Shown one piece after another: positions 24,470-33,741 of a stretch of DNA of 50,547 bases. Within the stretch, counting starts at the first letter, position 1. Each line of letters begins with the position of its first letter. Both the position numbers and the translations under genes were made by a program. The stretch covers positions 1-50,547 of the forward strand of contig JAFZEI010000005.1 of assembly GCA_017560765.1 (NCBI GenBank). Direction: 5' to 3'. Below the pieces are notes generated by a model. It was not told the origin of the DNA, ran no database searches, and saw only the letters and a program-made list of their open reading frames with translations. The DNA comes from Clostridia bacterium. Its GTDB lineage: Bacteria; Bacillota; Clostridia; UBA1212; UBA1255.

Positions 24470-26491
24470 ATGTCTGTTCCCATTACATTTTTAAAAGGGG
24501 TAAAAACAATACGAGCTGCACAACTGGCAAAGCTGGGTGTATATACAGTAGAGGACCTTTATGAGCTTTATCCGAAAAGTTACGAAGACCGCAGCATTGT
24601 GCTTAAAATTTGCCAATTGGAGGCAGAACAGAGTGTCACTGTACGAGGATACGTTAAGTCCGTCAACGTACACAGATTAAATAATAAAGTTTCTGTAACC
24701 AATTTGAGAATTTATGATGAGACGGGAAATATGCGCATTTCCGTATTTAACGGAAAGTACGGACAAATGCAATTTAACGTGGGTGGTTTGTATGCTTTTT
24801 ACGGCAAGGTAATACGTGACAGTTACGGTGTAAGCATGACAAATCCGGCCATAACGGAATGCTCTGACGGCTCAGACAACAGCTTTTTTACGATGCAGCC
24901 TGTTTATCCTTTGACAAAAGGTCTCACACAAAATATTTTGCGCAAAACAGTAGCGGAGGCTTTGAAAGTTGCACCGCCTTCCTACGAAACATTGCCTAAG
25001 GCAGTTTTAGACAAATACGGGTTGCTTCGGAGAGATGTGGCTCTGAAAAATCTGCATTTCCCCGCAAGTTCGGAGGCGGCAAAAGAAAGTATTCGCCGAT
25101 TTAAATTTGAAGAGCTTTTTACAATGCAGCTTATGCTCCTAATGCTTAAGGATGAAGAAGAAAAGGTTCAAAATGGAATTTCCTTTAAAAATGCTGAAGC
25201 AGAAAATAAAATTTCTGAATTTATTTCAGCTTTACCATTTGAGCTTACAGAAGGGCAAAAAAAGGTTTGGAGAGAGATTTCCGAAAATATGGATGATTGC
25301 CGAGCTATGAACAGGCTTGTGATTGGTGATGTAGGTTCGGGAAAAACTGTTTTGGCGGTGCTTGCAATGCTTAAGGCAGTATCGGCAGGTTATCAGGCGG
25401 TTTTTATGGCACCTACAGAAATTTTGGCAGAACAACATTATAATTCGGTGAGTAAAATGCTGTCTCCCTTTAATATAAAGGTATGGCTTGTGACAGGGGC
25501 TCTTAATGCAAAAGAAAAAAGGGAAACATTGTCAGCAATAGAAAGTGGGGAAGCAAAGTGTATAATAGGAACGCATGCGCTTATTCAACCGACTGTCAAA
25601 TACGGCAGATTGGGACTGGCTGTAACAGATGAGCAACATCGCTTCGGTGTTCGTCAAAGGGCAATGCTGGCAGAACAGGCAAATACACCTGATGTTCTTG
25701 TTATGACTGCCACACCCATTCCCAGAACTTTAGCCTTGATTTTGTATGGAGATATGGATATTTCCGCGTTGAAAACATTACCGCGAGGCAGACTTCCCAT
25801 AAAGACGTATGCTTTAGATTATTCCATGTATAAAAGAATTTGCAACTGGATTTTAAGATTGGTGGGAGAGGGCAGACAAGTTTATATGGTATATCCTATT
25901 ATAGAAGAAAATGAGGAGCTTCCTCTCCATTCTGCGTCAGATAGATACAATGAGCTTTCTAACGGAATATTTAAGGATGTAAGGTGCGGACTGCTTCACG
26001 GCAAAATGACATCGGCGCAAAAAGAAAGTGTTATGAGAGATTTTAAGGATGGAAAAATTCAAATTCTTTTTGCAACTACTGTTGTAGAGGTTGGCGTGGA
26101 TGTTCCGAATGCCGTTTTAATGGTTGTGGAAAATGCGGAACGCTTCGGCTTAGCACAGCTCCATCAGTTGCGCGGAAGAGTGGGAAGGGGTAATCTTCAA
26201 TCTTATTGCGCTTTGTTTTCAGAGAAAATAACTGAAAGAATGAAGATTATGGAGGAAACTACAGACGGATTTGAGCTTTCTGAGCAGGATTTGGTGTTAA
26301 GAGGCCCCGGTGACTTTTTTGGAGTAGAGCAGCACGGATTGCCTCCTTTTAAAATAGCGAATCTTTACAGGGATACGGAAATCTTGCAGCTTGCATCAAG
26401 GGCGGCAAAAGAAGTATTGGCAAACAGAGAACATTTTGGAGATTTTTTACAGTATATCAGAAAAAAATATCCTCAGAGAGTGCAACTGTGA
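24470..26491 (+). CDS. recG: ATP-dependent DNA helicase RecG
   Basis: 673 residues, normal length. It reverses stalled replication forks and branch-migrates Holliday junctions. The N-terminal wedge/OB domain covers about 1-225, with PVYPLTKGLTQNILR at its end. The helicase part has GDVGSGKTVLA (Walker A), MAPTEILAEQHY (Ia), TDEQHRFGVRQR (the DEQH-type Walker B usual for RecG), MTATPIPRTLAL, and later TTVVEVGVDVPNA and QLRGRVGRG. Monocistronic by position, with ftsK following from its own promoter. Confidence 0.95.
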   Translation: MSVPITFLKGVKTIRAAQLAKLGVYTVEDLYELYPKSYEDRSIVLKICQLEAEQSVTVRGYVKSVNVHRLNNKVSVTNLRIYDETGNMRISVFNGKYGQMQFNVGGLYAFYGKVIRDSYGVSMTNPAITECSDGSDNSFFTMQPVYPLTKGLTQNILRKTVAEALKVAPPSYETLPKAVLDKYGLLRRDVALKNLHFPASSEAAKESIRRFKFEELFTMQLMLLMLKDEEEKVQNGISFKNAEAENKISEFISALPFELTEGQKKVWREISENMDDCRAMNRLVIGDVGSGKTVLAVLAMLKAVSAGYQAVFMAPTEILAEQHYNSVSKMLSPFNIKVWLVTGALNAKEKRETLSAIESGEAKCIIGTHALIQPTVKYGRLGLAVTDEQHRFGVRQRAMLAEQANTPDVLVMTATPIPRTLALILYGDMDISALKTLPRGRLPIKTYALDYSMYKRICNWILRLVGEGRQVYMVYPIIEENEELPLHSASDRYNELSNGIFKDVRCGLLHGKMTSAQKESVMRDFKDGKIQILFATTVVEVGVDVPNAVLMVVENAERFGLAQLHQLRGRVGRGNLQSYCALFSEKITERMKIMEETTDGFELSEQDLVLRGPGDFFGVEQHGLPPFKIANLYRDTEILQLASRAAKEVLANREHFGDFLQYIRKKYPQRVQL

Positions 26492-26495
26492 AATA

Positions 26496-26524
26496 TTGCA
26501 CCTTGAATTTTTGTGTAGTATAAT
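26496..26524 (+). promoter_or_regulatory. Promoter of ftsK/spoIIIE
   Basis: TTGCAC (26496-26501), 17 bases, TATAAT (26519-26524), 30 bases before the GTG start. Confidence 0.65.
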
Positions 26525-26554
26525 CAAGAGATAAATACAAAGGAGGAAAACACC

Positions 26555-28990
26555 GTGAGCGATGGTAAACGAAAGATAAATAACAATAATAATAACAATA
26601 ACAATAGAACAAATAAAAAGAAAGGGCCTGTGACGGTAAAGGATGACAATAAAGGCAAGGAGATTGCGGCCGTTATTCTTTGCGGAATAGGCTTGTTTAT
26701 GCTTTTTTCGTTTTTTGATAAAACGGGTCCCATAGGCAGATTCTTAACTACAATATTCTTTGGCTTGTTCGGTCGTGCTGTTGCGGTTGTAGTGATGTTT
26801 GGCCTTTTTGTCATTGCCTGGAAGCTTATAAGAAGGGGAAAGGGTCCTGCTATTGATGTAAAAAACATGACTCTCTTTATATGCTTCGTACTTTTTCTTT
26901 CGGCTCTTTTGCATACACTTGGCAGTAATTATGCAAAGGAATATGCGAATCTCGGCTTTATTGATACGATAAGTACATTGTGGACTTCAAAGCTTGGCGG
27001 CATTATAGGTGGCGGAATAAGTTGCCTGTTGCAAAAGTATTTCGAAAAAGCCGGTGCTCTTGTGATTTTAATCCCTGCACTGATAATCGTTGCCATATTG
27101 CTTTTCTCTCTTTCCATTATGAAAATTGCGGAAAAATCTGCAACCGGTGCTAAAACAGTAAGCAGTTGGGTTAAGACTGTTAAAAAAAGATTTGAAGAAA
27201 CAGAAAGAGTAAAACAATCCACAGAGCATAAAGACATTAAATCTCATAAAACGAGAGTAGTGGATGGAGAAAATATTCCGAAGAATGATACAGAAGAAGT
27301 TATGGAGACAAGTCTTTCCGGAATGGACGAAGTTTACGGTATGGACTTTGAATTTGAAACATCATCAAATAAGAAAAAACGTAAAACAAAAGAAGAAAAA
27401 GATGATATTCACAGAGAAGATGACCCTGAAATAATAAAAACAGTATTGCCGGGAATGGACGAAACGGTAGAAACCGTTTCCCCCGAACAATTGCAGGGTG
27501 AAATCAAATTTACAACGAGTAAATTTGATACTATTTATGATGCACCGCCATTTTCATTATTAAATGCAAATGATGAACCTGAAGACCTTCACGAGGAGCA
27601 TAAAAAGCAGGCGGCAAGGATTGCAAGAAAACTGGAAGAGGTAATGAGAAGTTTCGGTATTGAGGCGAAGGTTATTCATATTTCCAGAGGCGCAGCTGTA
27701 ACACAATATGAATTGCAACCACATTCCGGAGTAAAAGTAAGTCGCATAAAAAACCTTTCGGAGGATATTGCTCTTAATTTGGCGGCGCCGGGAATAAGAA
27801 TAGAGGCCCCCATACCCGGTAAAGCTGCAATAGGAATCGAGATACCGAATGAATCTGTACAGACTGTATATTTGAGAGATTTGATAGAGACAGATATTTT
27901 TCTCAATCACAAATCAAGTCTTGCTTTTTGCTTGGGTGAACAGATTTCGGGCAAACCGATAATTGCCGATATAGCAAAAATGCCGCATCTTTTGATTGCA
28001 GGTTCTACAGGTTCAGGTAAAAGTGTGTGTGTAAACTGTATGATTATGAGTATTCTCTATAAAGCTTCGCCTGACGATGTAAGAATGATTATGATAGATC
28101 CCAAGGTAGTTGAGCTGGGAGTATATAACGGTGCTCCGCATTTGCTTATTCCCGTAGTTACTGAGCCTAAAAAGGCCGCGGCGGCTCTTGCTTGGGCAGT
28201 TCAGGAAATGGAGAACAGATATAAGCAATTTGCCAAATTCGGTTTAAGAGACATTAATTCATATAACAGCTATGCCTATGATAAGGGAATGGAAAAAATG
28301 CCGAGAATACTTATAATTATTGACGAGCTTGCCGATTTGATGTTGGTTGCAAAGGATTCGGTGGAGGATTCCATTAACCGTATTGCGGCAAAAGCTCGTG
28401 CGGCAGGACTTCACCTTGTTGTGGCAACCCAAAGGCCGTCCGTTGATGTTGTAACCGGTTTGATAAAGGCAAACATTCCGTCCAGAATCGCTTTTAAAGT
28501 TGCATCTCAAGTGGATTCAAGAACAATACTTGATTTTGCAGGCGCAGAGAAATTGAGAGGCCAGGGAGATATGTTGTATCATCCTGTTGGCGCATTGCAT
28601 TCTACACGTGCACAAGGCGGTTTCGTTTCTGACGAAGAAATAGAAAATGTTGTCAGATATTTACAGGCTACTTACGGAGATGCTAAATATGACAAAAAAA
28701 TCAGCGAAGAGGTGGAAAAGGCTAAGATTCCGGAAAAGGGCAAGAAAGGCAATGTCGGCACTGCATCTTCCGGAGCAGACGGTGATGTAGATGACCTTTT
28801 TTATGAGGCTTTGCAGATTGCGATTGACGTTAAACAGATATCGGCATCATTCCTTCAGAGAAAATTGGGACTTGGTTACAATCGTGCTTCCAGAATCATT
28901 GATCAAATGGAAGAAAAAGGCTATATAAGTGCTCGCGACGGCAATAATCCAAGGCATGTTTTGATTGATGAAATGCCCGATGAGGGATAA
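26555..28990 (+). CDS. DNA translocase FtsK/SpoIIIE
   Basis: 811 residues from GTG 26555, after AAAGGAGG. It moves chromosome ends through the closing septum, including the forespore septum in sporulating species. It starts with an unusual run of nine Asn coded by AAT/AAC. Four membrane helices lie at about 35-190. An acidic linker with two similar LSGMDE / LPGMDE motifs follows. The motor has the alpha/beta parts, Walker A GSTGSGKSV, Walker B IIDELADLM, and the RecA-like core to about 715. The C-terminal winged-helix gamma domain starts at DLFYEALQIAID. I cannot decide between FtsK and SpoIIIE by reading. Confidence 0.92.
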   Translation: MSDGKRKINNNNNNNNNRTNKKKGPVTVKDDNKGKEIAAVILCGIGLFMLFSFFDKTGPIGRFLTTIFFGLFGRAVAVVVMFGLFVIAWKLIRRGKGPAIDVKNMTLFICFVLFLSALLHTLGSNYAKEYANLGFIDTISTLWTSKLGGIIGGGISCLLQKYFEKAGALVILIPALIIVAILLFSLSIMKIAEKSATGAKTVSSWVKTVKKRFEETERVKQSTEHKDIKSHKTRVVDGENIPKNDTEEVMETSLSGMDEVYGMDFEFETSSNKKKRKTKEEKDDIHREDDPEIIKTVLPGMDETVETVSPEQLQGEIKFTTSKFDTIYDAPPFSLLNANDEPEDLHEEHKKQAARIARKLEEVMRSFGIEAKVIHISRGAAVTQYELQPHSGVKVSRIKNLSEDIALNLAAPGIRIEAPIPGKAAIGIEIPNESVQTVYLRDLIETDIFLNHKSSLAFCLGEQISGKPIIADIAKMPHLLIAGSTGSGKSVCVNCMIMSILYKASPDDVRMIMIDPKVVELGVYNGAPHLLIPVVTEPKKAAAALAWAVQEMENRYKQFAKFGLRDINSYNSYAYDKGMEKMPRILIIIDELADLMLVAKDSVEDSINRIAAKARAAGLHLVVATQRPSVDVVTGLIKANIPSRIAFKVASQVDSRTILDFAGAEKLRGQGDMLYHPVGALHSTRAQGGFVSDEEIENVVRYLQATYGDAKYDKKISEEVEKAKIPEKGKKGNVGTASSGADGDVDDLFYEALQIAIDVKQISASFLQRKLGLGYNRASRIIDQMEEKGYISARDGNNPRHVLIDEMPDEG

Positions 28991-28996
28991 AAAAAC

Positions 28997-29026
28997 TTGA
29001 CACATAAAGCACGGTTGTTGTAGAAT
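28997..29026 (+). promoter_or_regulatory. Promoter of rny
   Basis: TTGACA (28997-29002), 18 bases, TAGAAT (29021-29026). The leader would be about 95 bases; I see no clear fold in it. Confidence 0.55.
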
Positions 29027-29129
29027 AAGCTTTGAATTGAAAGTATACGCATTTTTGTCCTATATAAATGTTATATAAATAAATGTCGTACTTTGAAAAT
29101 TAAATCTATAGAAAGGGGAATTGTTCATT

Positions 29130-30722
29130 ATGGAAATAAGTATTGAACTATTTTTACTTGTAGTAATCCCCTTAATTTTGATAGCAGCAGGCGGTTGTGC
29201 TCTTTGCTGGCGTTTGGCGAGCAAAAAATCATATCTTAAAGGTTATGAGGCTCGCAAAGAAGAAGCAGAGGCAGTATTTGGAAGTGCAGAAGCAGAAGGT
29301 AAACGTATCGTTAGCGAAGCCGTTAAAGATGGCGAGAGAAAAAAACGTGAATGTTTACTCCAGGCTAAAGAAGAAATACACAAAAGCAGAATTGAGCTGG
29401 AACGGGAAATTAAGGAAAGGCGCAATGAAATTCAGCGCAATGAAAGAAGATTAATACAAAAGGAAGACACTCTTGATAAAAAGCAAGAAATGCTTGAACA
29501 AAAAGAAGAGCAGATTGCTGTTAGAATGACAGAAGTTGCCAAGAGTGAAGAAGCAGTTAAAGAGGCTTACGAGAAACAGACTGCCGAGCTTGAAAGAGTA
29601 GCAGGTATGTCAAAAGAAGAGGCAAAAGCATTACTCCTTGCAAATGTGGAGAGTGAGCTTCAAAGAGAAACAGTAGTTCTTATTAAAGACTACGAGGCTA
29701 AGTTAAAAGACGAGGCCAGAGACAAAGCCAGAGAAATTATTGCAGGTGCTATTCAAAAGTGCGCTGCAGATTACGTTTCAGAAGCTACGATTTCTGTTGT
29801 TGCTTTGCCCAACGATGACATGAAGGGCAGAATAATAGGTCGTGAGGGAAGAAACATCCGAACCTTGGAAACATTAACAGGCATAGATTTGATTATAGAC
29901 GATACTCCGGAGTCTGTTGTTTTGTCAGGTTATGACCCTGTAAGACGTGAAGTTGCGCGTATTGCATTGGAAAAACTGATAATTGACGGTCGAATTCATC
30001 CGGCGCGTATTGAAGAAATGGTTGAGAAGGCTAAAAAAGAGGTTGAGCACGTTATTAAACAAGAAGGCGAGAACGCTACTTACGAGACAGGCGTTTACGG
30101 CTTACATCCTGAGATTGTTAAGTTACTTGGCCGCTTAAAATACAGAACAAGTTATGGACAGAGTGTTCTTATTCACTCCATCGAAGTGTCCAGAATTGCC
30201 GGAATTATGGCGGCAGAGCTTGGTGTTGATGTAGCACTTGCTAAACGTGCGGGATTAGTGCACGATATAGGTAAGGCTGTAGACTTTGAGATGGAGGGCT
30301 CACATATAGAGATAGGAGCTGACATCGCAAGAAAGTACAAAGAATCACCTGTAGTTATCAACTCAATTATGGCGCATCACGGAGATGTTGAGCCTGAGTC
30401 TATAATTGCAGTACTGGTACAGGCAGCAGATTCTATTTCCGCAGCAAGACCGGGTGCAAGACGCGAGACACTTGAATCTTACATCAAGAGACTTGAAAAG
30501 TTAGAAGGAATTGCTAATTCTTTCGAGGGTGTAGAGAAAACATATGCCATCCAAGCAGGTCGAGAGGTTCGCATTATGGTTAAACCTGAGGCGATTTCCG
30601 ATGATGAAATGGTGCTTAAGTCACGTGAAATTGTTAAAAAGATTGAGGACGAGATGGAATATCCCGGACAGATAAAAGTAACAATGATACGTGAAACAAG
30701 AGCAGTGGATTATGCAAAATAA
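29130..30722 (+). CDS. rny: Ribonuclease Y
   Basis: 530 residues. I start at ATG 29130, eleven bases after GAAAGGGG; the in-frame TTG at 29121 is too close to the site. A membrane helix is at about 4-24, then a long charged coiled coil to about 200. The KH domain has [19 protein letters not shown]. The HD domain has [10 protein letters not shown], the HD pair in [11 protein letters not shown], and [11 protein letters not shown]. This membrane-bound endonuclease starts mRNA decay in many Firmicutes. ymdB and spoVS follow, as in Bacillus. Confidence 0.95.
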   Translation: MEISIELFLLVVIPLILIAAGGCALCWRLASKKSYLKGYEARKEEAEAVFGSAEAEGKRIVSEAVKDGERKKRECLLQAKEEIHKSRIELEREIKERRNEIQRNERRLIQKEDTLDKKQEMLEQKEEQIAVRMTEVAKSEEAVKEAYEKQTAELERVAGMSKEEAKALLLANVESELQRETVVLIKDYEAKLKDEARDKAREIIAGAIQKCAADYVSEATISVVALPNDDMKGRIIGREGRNIRTLETLTGIDLIIDDTPESVVLSGYDPVRREVARIALEKLIIDGRIHPARIEEMVEKAKKEVEHVIKQEGENATYETGVYGLHPEIVKLLGRLKYRTSYGQSVLIHSIEVSRIAGIMAAELGVDVALAKRAGLVHDIGKAVDFEMEGSHIEIGADIARKYKESPVVINSIMAHHGDVEPESIIAVLVQAADSISAARPGARRETLESYIKRLEKLEGIANSFEGVEKTYAIQAGREVRIMVKPEAISDDEMVLKSREIVKKIEDEMEYPGQIKVTMIRETRAVDYAK

Positions 30723-30736
30723 TTATTAAACAAGAT

Positions 30737-30769
30737 GACTCCGTGAAGATATCTTCTCGGAGTCTTTTT
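30737..30769 (+). terminator. Rho-independent terminator after rny
   Basis: GACTCCG (30737-30743) pairs with CGGAGTC (30758-30764), followed by five T. It lies 38 bases before ymdB, so ymdB is read by partial read-through or from its own promoter. Confidence 0.75.
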
Positions 30770-30807
30770 CTATGTATATGGTTCTGATAGAAAATCAGGA
30801 GGTTTTT

Positions 30808-31590
30808 ATGTCTAAAGTAAACATATTATTTGTTGGAGATGTATTTGGCAGAACGGGACGGGAAACTTTGAGTGAGTTGCTGCCTGAATTGTTGACAGAA
30901 TACGATATTGATTATTGCATCGTCAATGGTGAAAATGCGGCACATGGCAGAGGCCTTTCCATGCAGTGCGCAGATGAAATTTTCATGGCGGGCGCAGACT
31001 GTATTACAATGGGAAATCATACATGGGACAATAATGATATTTATCAATATATTGACGATTATTCTGTAATACGCCCCGTCAACTTTGCAGAGGGTTTGCC
31101 GGGAAGAGGATATATTGTTTTAGAAGACGGGCCGTGTCCCGTAGGTGTACTTAGTATACAAGGCAGAGTTTACATGGAACCGTGTGACAATCCTTTTGAA
31201 TCAGCCTACAAAGCAGTTTCTGAATTGCGCAGCAGAGCTTCTGTTATTATTGTTGATTTTCACGCAGAGGCAACCGCGGAAAAAGCAGCTATGGCATATT
31301 ATTTGGACGGGCTTGTAACAGCAGTTTTAGGGACGCATACACATGTACAAACGGCAGACGAACAAATTCTTCAAGGCGGTACGGCTTTTATTTCGGATGT
31401 AGGAATGACAGGACCGCACAACGGAGTGATAGGAATGGACAGGAACGCAGTTTTAAATAAATTTGTTCGCTGTGTACCGCAAAAGTTTAAACCTTCGGAG
31501 GGGGCGGGAAAACTGCATGCTGTTTTTATACAAGCTGATACAGAAACGGGCAGAGCTGAAATGATTAAAAGAATAAGCATTGAGGCTTGA
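30808..31590 (+). CDS. ymdB: YmdB-type metallophosphoesterase (TIGR00282-like)
   Basis: 260 residues. I start at ATG 30808 because AGGAGG lies directly upstream; the frame is open from 30772 but that start overlaps the rny terminator. Motifs: FVGDVFGRTGRE, NGENAAHGRG, MGNHTWDN, VDFHAEATAEK and GTHTHVQTAD, the metal and catalytic set of the YmdB family. In Bacillus subtilis YmdB is a cyclic-nucleotide phosphodiesterase needed for normal biofilm and late-adaptive gene expression, and it neighbours RNase Y there too. Confidence 0.9.
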   Translation: MSKVNILFVGDVFGRTGRETLSELLPELLTEYDIDYCIVNGENAAHGRGLSMQCADEIFMAGADCITMGNHTWDNNDIYQYIDDYSVIRPVNFAEGLPGRGYIVLEDGPCPVGVLSIQGRVYMEPCDNPFESAYKAVSELRSRASVIIVDFHAEATAEKAAMAYYLDGLVTAVLGTHTHVQTADEQILQGGTAFISDVGMTGPHNGVIGMDRNAVLNKFVRCVPQKFKPSEGAGKLHAVFIQADTETGRAEMIKRISIEA

Positions 31591-31731
31591 TTTGCGGGAA
31601 ATAAAATTGATTTTGTATAGTAGGCAAAAATTTTTTTTATTCAGAAAAAGTCTTACATACAGCACAAAATGATAACTTCCAACACTTGCCAGTATGGGAA
31701 ATAATAGATTTTTGCATATTTTAAAGATACA

Positions 31732-31779
31732 ATAGTCACTGTAAACAATGCATTTTTACAGTGACTATTACATTTTTTT
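31732..31779 (+). terminator. Perfect hairpin with T run in the spoVS leader
   Basis: AATAGTCACTGTAAA pairs perfectly with TTTACAGTGACTATT (15 base pairs, eight-base loop, 31732-31769), then ACA and seven T. The AGGAGG of spoVS begins right after the T run. It can end ymdB transcripts, but leaves almost no room for a spoVS promoter after it, so it may act as a leader attenuator. A TACAAT (31728-31733) just before the stem could be a -10. Confidence 0.7.
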
Positions 31780-31793
31780 AGGAGGACTTTTCT

Positions 31794-32072
31794 ATGGACG
31801 TATTAAAAGTATCATCAAAATCTAACCCATCTTCGGTGGCATCGGCACTTGCATCTGTTGTTAAAGAAGAGGGTGGAGCTGAGCTTCAGGCAATCGGAGC
31901 AGGAGCAGTAAATCAAACAATGAAAGCAATAGCGATTGCAAGAGGATATTTGGCAATTTCAGGCAAGGATATAGTATGCATTCCTGCTTTTTCAGATGTA
32001 TACATTAATGGAATGGAACGTACTGCGCTCAGGTTTGTGGTAGAAAGCACAGACTTAGGTTATGCTATCTGA
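31794..32072 (+). CDS. spoVS: Stage V sporulation protein S
   Basis: 92 residues. MDVLKVSSKSNPSSVASALASVV, AELQAIGAGAVNQTMKAIAIARGYLA and the C-terminal TALRFVVES are the SpoVS/Alba-like signature. In Bacillus it affects septation, spore coat assembly and late sporulation. AGGAGG is correctly placed. It is a few residues longer at the C-terminus than the Bacillus protein. The rny-ymdB-spoVS order is conserved in spore formers. Confidence 0.95.
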   Translation: MDVLKVSSKSNPSSVASALASVVKEEGGAELQAIGAGAVNQTMKAIAIARGYLAISGKDIVCIPAFSDVYINGMERTALRFVVESTDLGYAI

Positions 32073-32100
32073 CAAATTTCTGAAATAATCTGTAAGTATG

Positions 32101-32160
32101 TGCAGAATATGTTTGTTTTGTGTGTTTTTTATACAAAATGAATATATTCTGCAATTTTTA
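32101..32160 (+). terminator. Terminator after spoVS
   Basis: TGCAGAATAT (32101-32110) pairs with ATATTCTGCA (32144-32153); an inner TTTTGT/ACAAAA pairing shortens the loop. ATTTTTATT follows. A long, moderately stable hairpin. Confidence 0.55.
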
Positions 32161-32236
32161 TTAAATTACCTTGTAAAACACAGTAAAATCAATTAGAATT
32201 AGCAATGTGAATTTATTAAATATTAAGGAGAGCGTT

Positions 32237-33646
32237 TTGAAAAAAAGAAATCGTATTGTTTCGTTGATATTTTGCTTTATATTTGCATTCTGTTTATTAG
32301 TACAAACAGGGTGTAAGTCTGATGCGGATAATAAAATAGAAGTGATTCGATTTTGGCATACTTTTACGGGAAAGCAAAGAAGTATTTTTGATTTGCTTGT
32401 AGATACATATAATGCCACAGAGGGGAAAAAACGAAATGTAATTATTTCTCCGGAATACAAATCTGAGGATTTTGTTAAAAAGCACTTTAGTGAATCTTTT
32501 GGTTTGACAGAGGGTAAGTACGACTATCCTAACATGGCAGTTATTTCAAATGAATTGGCATATAAAGCAAAAAGTTTAAATTTACTTGTTTGTGCAGAAG
32601 ATTACCTCGCAAAACAAGAACTTTCCGAATATTTTGATGGATTTATACAAGAGGGCAGAATTGCAGGCACTGATGAAACATACGTTTTCCCGTTGTCAAA
32701 AAGCTCCGATGTAACAATAATAAATGATTCTATATGGAGAAGGTTCTATAACGATAATAATGTAGAGCTAAATCAATGGAAAACGTGGGATGGTATTTTG
32801 TCTTTGGCAGAACGATATTATGAGTGGACAGGCGGCAAAGCTCTTATTGCAATAGAATCATTAGAAGATTATATTTTTGCATATTCGGCACAGTGTTTAC
32901 CTGTTATGATTCAAACGGGAAATAAAGAAATAAAAATTAATACAAACAAAGAAACGCTTCGCAGAATATGGGATTTTTATTACAAAGGTGTGGTTAACGG
33001 ATATATACTGCAAACTGATAATGTAGTAGAAGCTTTGAAAAACGGAGAAATTGCAGCATATATAGGAACTCCCCATGATATGTCGCATTTTCCTGATACG
33101 TATATCAATATTAACGGAGAAGAAAATTCCTTGCTTATATCAGCCTCATCTTATCCGGTTGCTAACGAAACAAGAAATGTTGCACCGCACAGAGGCACAG
33201 GAGTCTGTGTGTTTGATTCCGGTGAAAAGATAAATAAAGAAAGTTATGCTTTTCTTCATTGGTTTTGCACAAGTGAGAATGCAATTCAATTTAGTACGGC
33301 CAATAATGAAATTTCTTCTTATCGCCCTTTATATAAGAAAAACTCTACCACAGACTATTTTAAACAGCTTTCTGTTCTTGATTATGAGAAATATTACATG
33401 ATGTCACAATCTGTTCGCCAAGTAATGGAGGGCAAAACGTATGCGCCTACAGGCTTTGTGGGATATGAATCTTTTTGTAATGATTTGACATCATCTTTGG
33501 TAAAAAAATCAGCTGATGGTATTGCTGAAATAAACATATTGGAAAAGAATGGTTTCTCAAGGGCAGAAGCACTGGAGAAAGTTTGTGACAACAGTAATTT
33601 TGAAGGCTGGTATTTTCGTGTTATAGAAATAGCAAACCAATATTAA
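32237..33646 (+). CDS. Extracellular solute-binding lipoprotein (ABC type, family 1-like)
   Basis: 469 residues. I start at TTG 32237, eight bases after AAGGAGAG; the open frame begins at 32207 but has no site. The signal sequence ends QTGC, with Cys 26 the lipid site. The mature protein opens with IEVIRFWHTFTGKQRSIFD, the classic start of sugar-binding solute receptors, followed by VFPLSKSSDVTIINDSIWRR and GEIAAYIGTP. No permease or ATPase gene is next to it in this window, so it is an orphan receptor or uses components coded elsewhere. Confidence 0.75.
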   Translation: MKKRNRIVSLIFCFIFAFCLLVQTGCKSDADNKIEVIRFWHTFTGKQRSIFDLLVDTYNATEGKKRNVIISPEYKSEDFVKKHFSESFGLTEGKYDYPNMAVISNELAYKAKSLNLLVCAEDYLAKQELSEYFDGFIQEGRIAGTDETYVFPLSKSSDVTIINDSIWRRFYNDNNVELNQWKTWDGILSLAERYYEWTGGKALIAIESLEDYIFAYSAQCLPVMIQTGNKEIKINTNKETLRRIWDFYYKGVVNGYILQTDNVVEALKNGEIAAYIGTPHDMSHFPDTYININGEENSLLISASSYPVANETRNVAPHRGTGVCVFDSGEKINKESYAFLHWFCTSENAIQFSTANNEISSYRPLYKKNSTTDYFKQLSVLDYEKYYMMSQSVRQVMEGKTYAPTGFVGYESFCNDLTSSLVKKSADGIAEINILEKNGFSRAEALEKVCDNSNFEGWYFRVIEIANQY

Positions 33647-33741
33647 ACAGTTGCAATTTATTTAAAAACATATTAGAATGTATGAGTTCATTAACGCAAA
33701 AATGTAGTGATTTGTAGGATAACAGTTTGGAGGACGGTAAC

